Below are positions 63,981 to 64,000 of a stretch of DNA of 64,000 nucleotides, piece by piece; position 1 is the first letter of the stretch, and every line of letters begins with the position of its first letter. The position numbers and the translations under genes were made by a program. Under the pieces are notes generated by a model. It did not search any database and was not told the origin of the DNA. It saw nothing but the letters and a program-made list of their open reading frames with translations. Source of the DNA: Actinomycetospora corticicola (GTDB lineage: Bacteria > Actinomycetota > Actinomycetes > Mycobacteriales > Pseudonocardiaceae); assembly GCF_013409505.1 (NCBI RefSeq), contig NZ_JACCBN010000001.1, forward strand, positions 1,364,001 through 1,428,000, in the 5' to 3' direction.

Positions 63981-63996
63981 GGGATGGGCCCATCCC
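63981..63996. promoter_or_regulatory. 16-bp perfect palindrome downstream of the GAF regulator
   Basis: GGGATGGGCCCATCCC, without a spacer, so it is a DNA dyad and not a hairpin. Placed 17 bases after the regulator stop, it could be the operator of the next gene, possibly bound by this regulator. Confidence 0.45.
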
Positions 63997-64000
63997 GAAC

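Overview
The window is very GC-rich, densely coded double-strand bacterial DNA with many GTG starts, GTGA/ATGA stop-start overlaps and almost no long gaps. The gene content (PdtaR-type ANTAR regulator, DUF222/HNH endonuclease under a mycobacterial-type SOS box, ECF41 sigma factor, UdgX, CoaE with a GrpB remnant, DUF5685) points to a high-GC actinobacterium, probably in or near the Pseudonocardiales. That placement is inferred from gene content, not from a search.

Left third (1-31 kb), accessory and housekeeping genes in small blocks: the end of a tandem acyl-CoA dehydrogenase, glutamate decarboxylase, a Lys-rich/acidic protein, PPK2 polyphosphate kinase, an amidase with a divergent LuxR regulator, a MarR/DUF2269 pair, an SOS-controlled HNH protein, a ferric-reductase-like flavocytochrome, and a leftward four-gene ECF41 operon (flavoprotein oxidoreductase, sigma factor, unknown, FUSC membrane protein) headed by an ECF41-type promoter. 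The sigma gene has a 36-bp triplication and a frame break at its start. Then come PEP synthase, a PhyH-type oxygenase, a cupin divergent from a MarR gene over twin operators, a GntR/MFS region, a Rieske protein, and a nicotianamine-synthase-like gene divergent from an ArsR metal sensor.

Middle (30.4-39.1 kb): an HTH-LAGLIDADG protein beside an odd class I tRNA with anticodon CAA, then pdtaR, a strongly foldable 108-nt element, and a branched-chain amino-acid (Liv) ABC operon with two binding proteins. Hairpins follow the second binding protein and the operon end.

39.1-46.5 kb holds the most notable locus: a leftward, translationally coupled operon with its own promoter. It encodes a 1305-residue NRPS-like protein (adenylation, carrier, then membrane segments with three left-handed beta-helix domains), the layout of epsilon-poly-lysine synthetase. 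With it are a BPL_N/glutamine-amidotransferase-like protein, an M1 lipoprotein metallopeptidase and a membrane acyltransferase-like protein. I read it as a candidate poly(amino acid) cluster.

Right third (46.5-64 kb): the core backbone polA - rpsA - coaE - uvrB, which together with pdtaR follows the gene order of other actinobacteria (Rv1626, Rv1629-Rv1633 in M. tuberculosis). Accessory genes are interleaved: a Baeyer-Villiger monooxygenase behind tandem palindromic operators, an imine-reductase-like dehydrogenase, GNAT and methyltransferase genes, DUF402, a DUF5685 protein with an extreme Cys-rich tail, and UdgX next to uvrB. The window ends with a GAF-domain regulator. No rRNA, CRISPR array, insertion sequence or prophage was seen.
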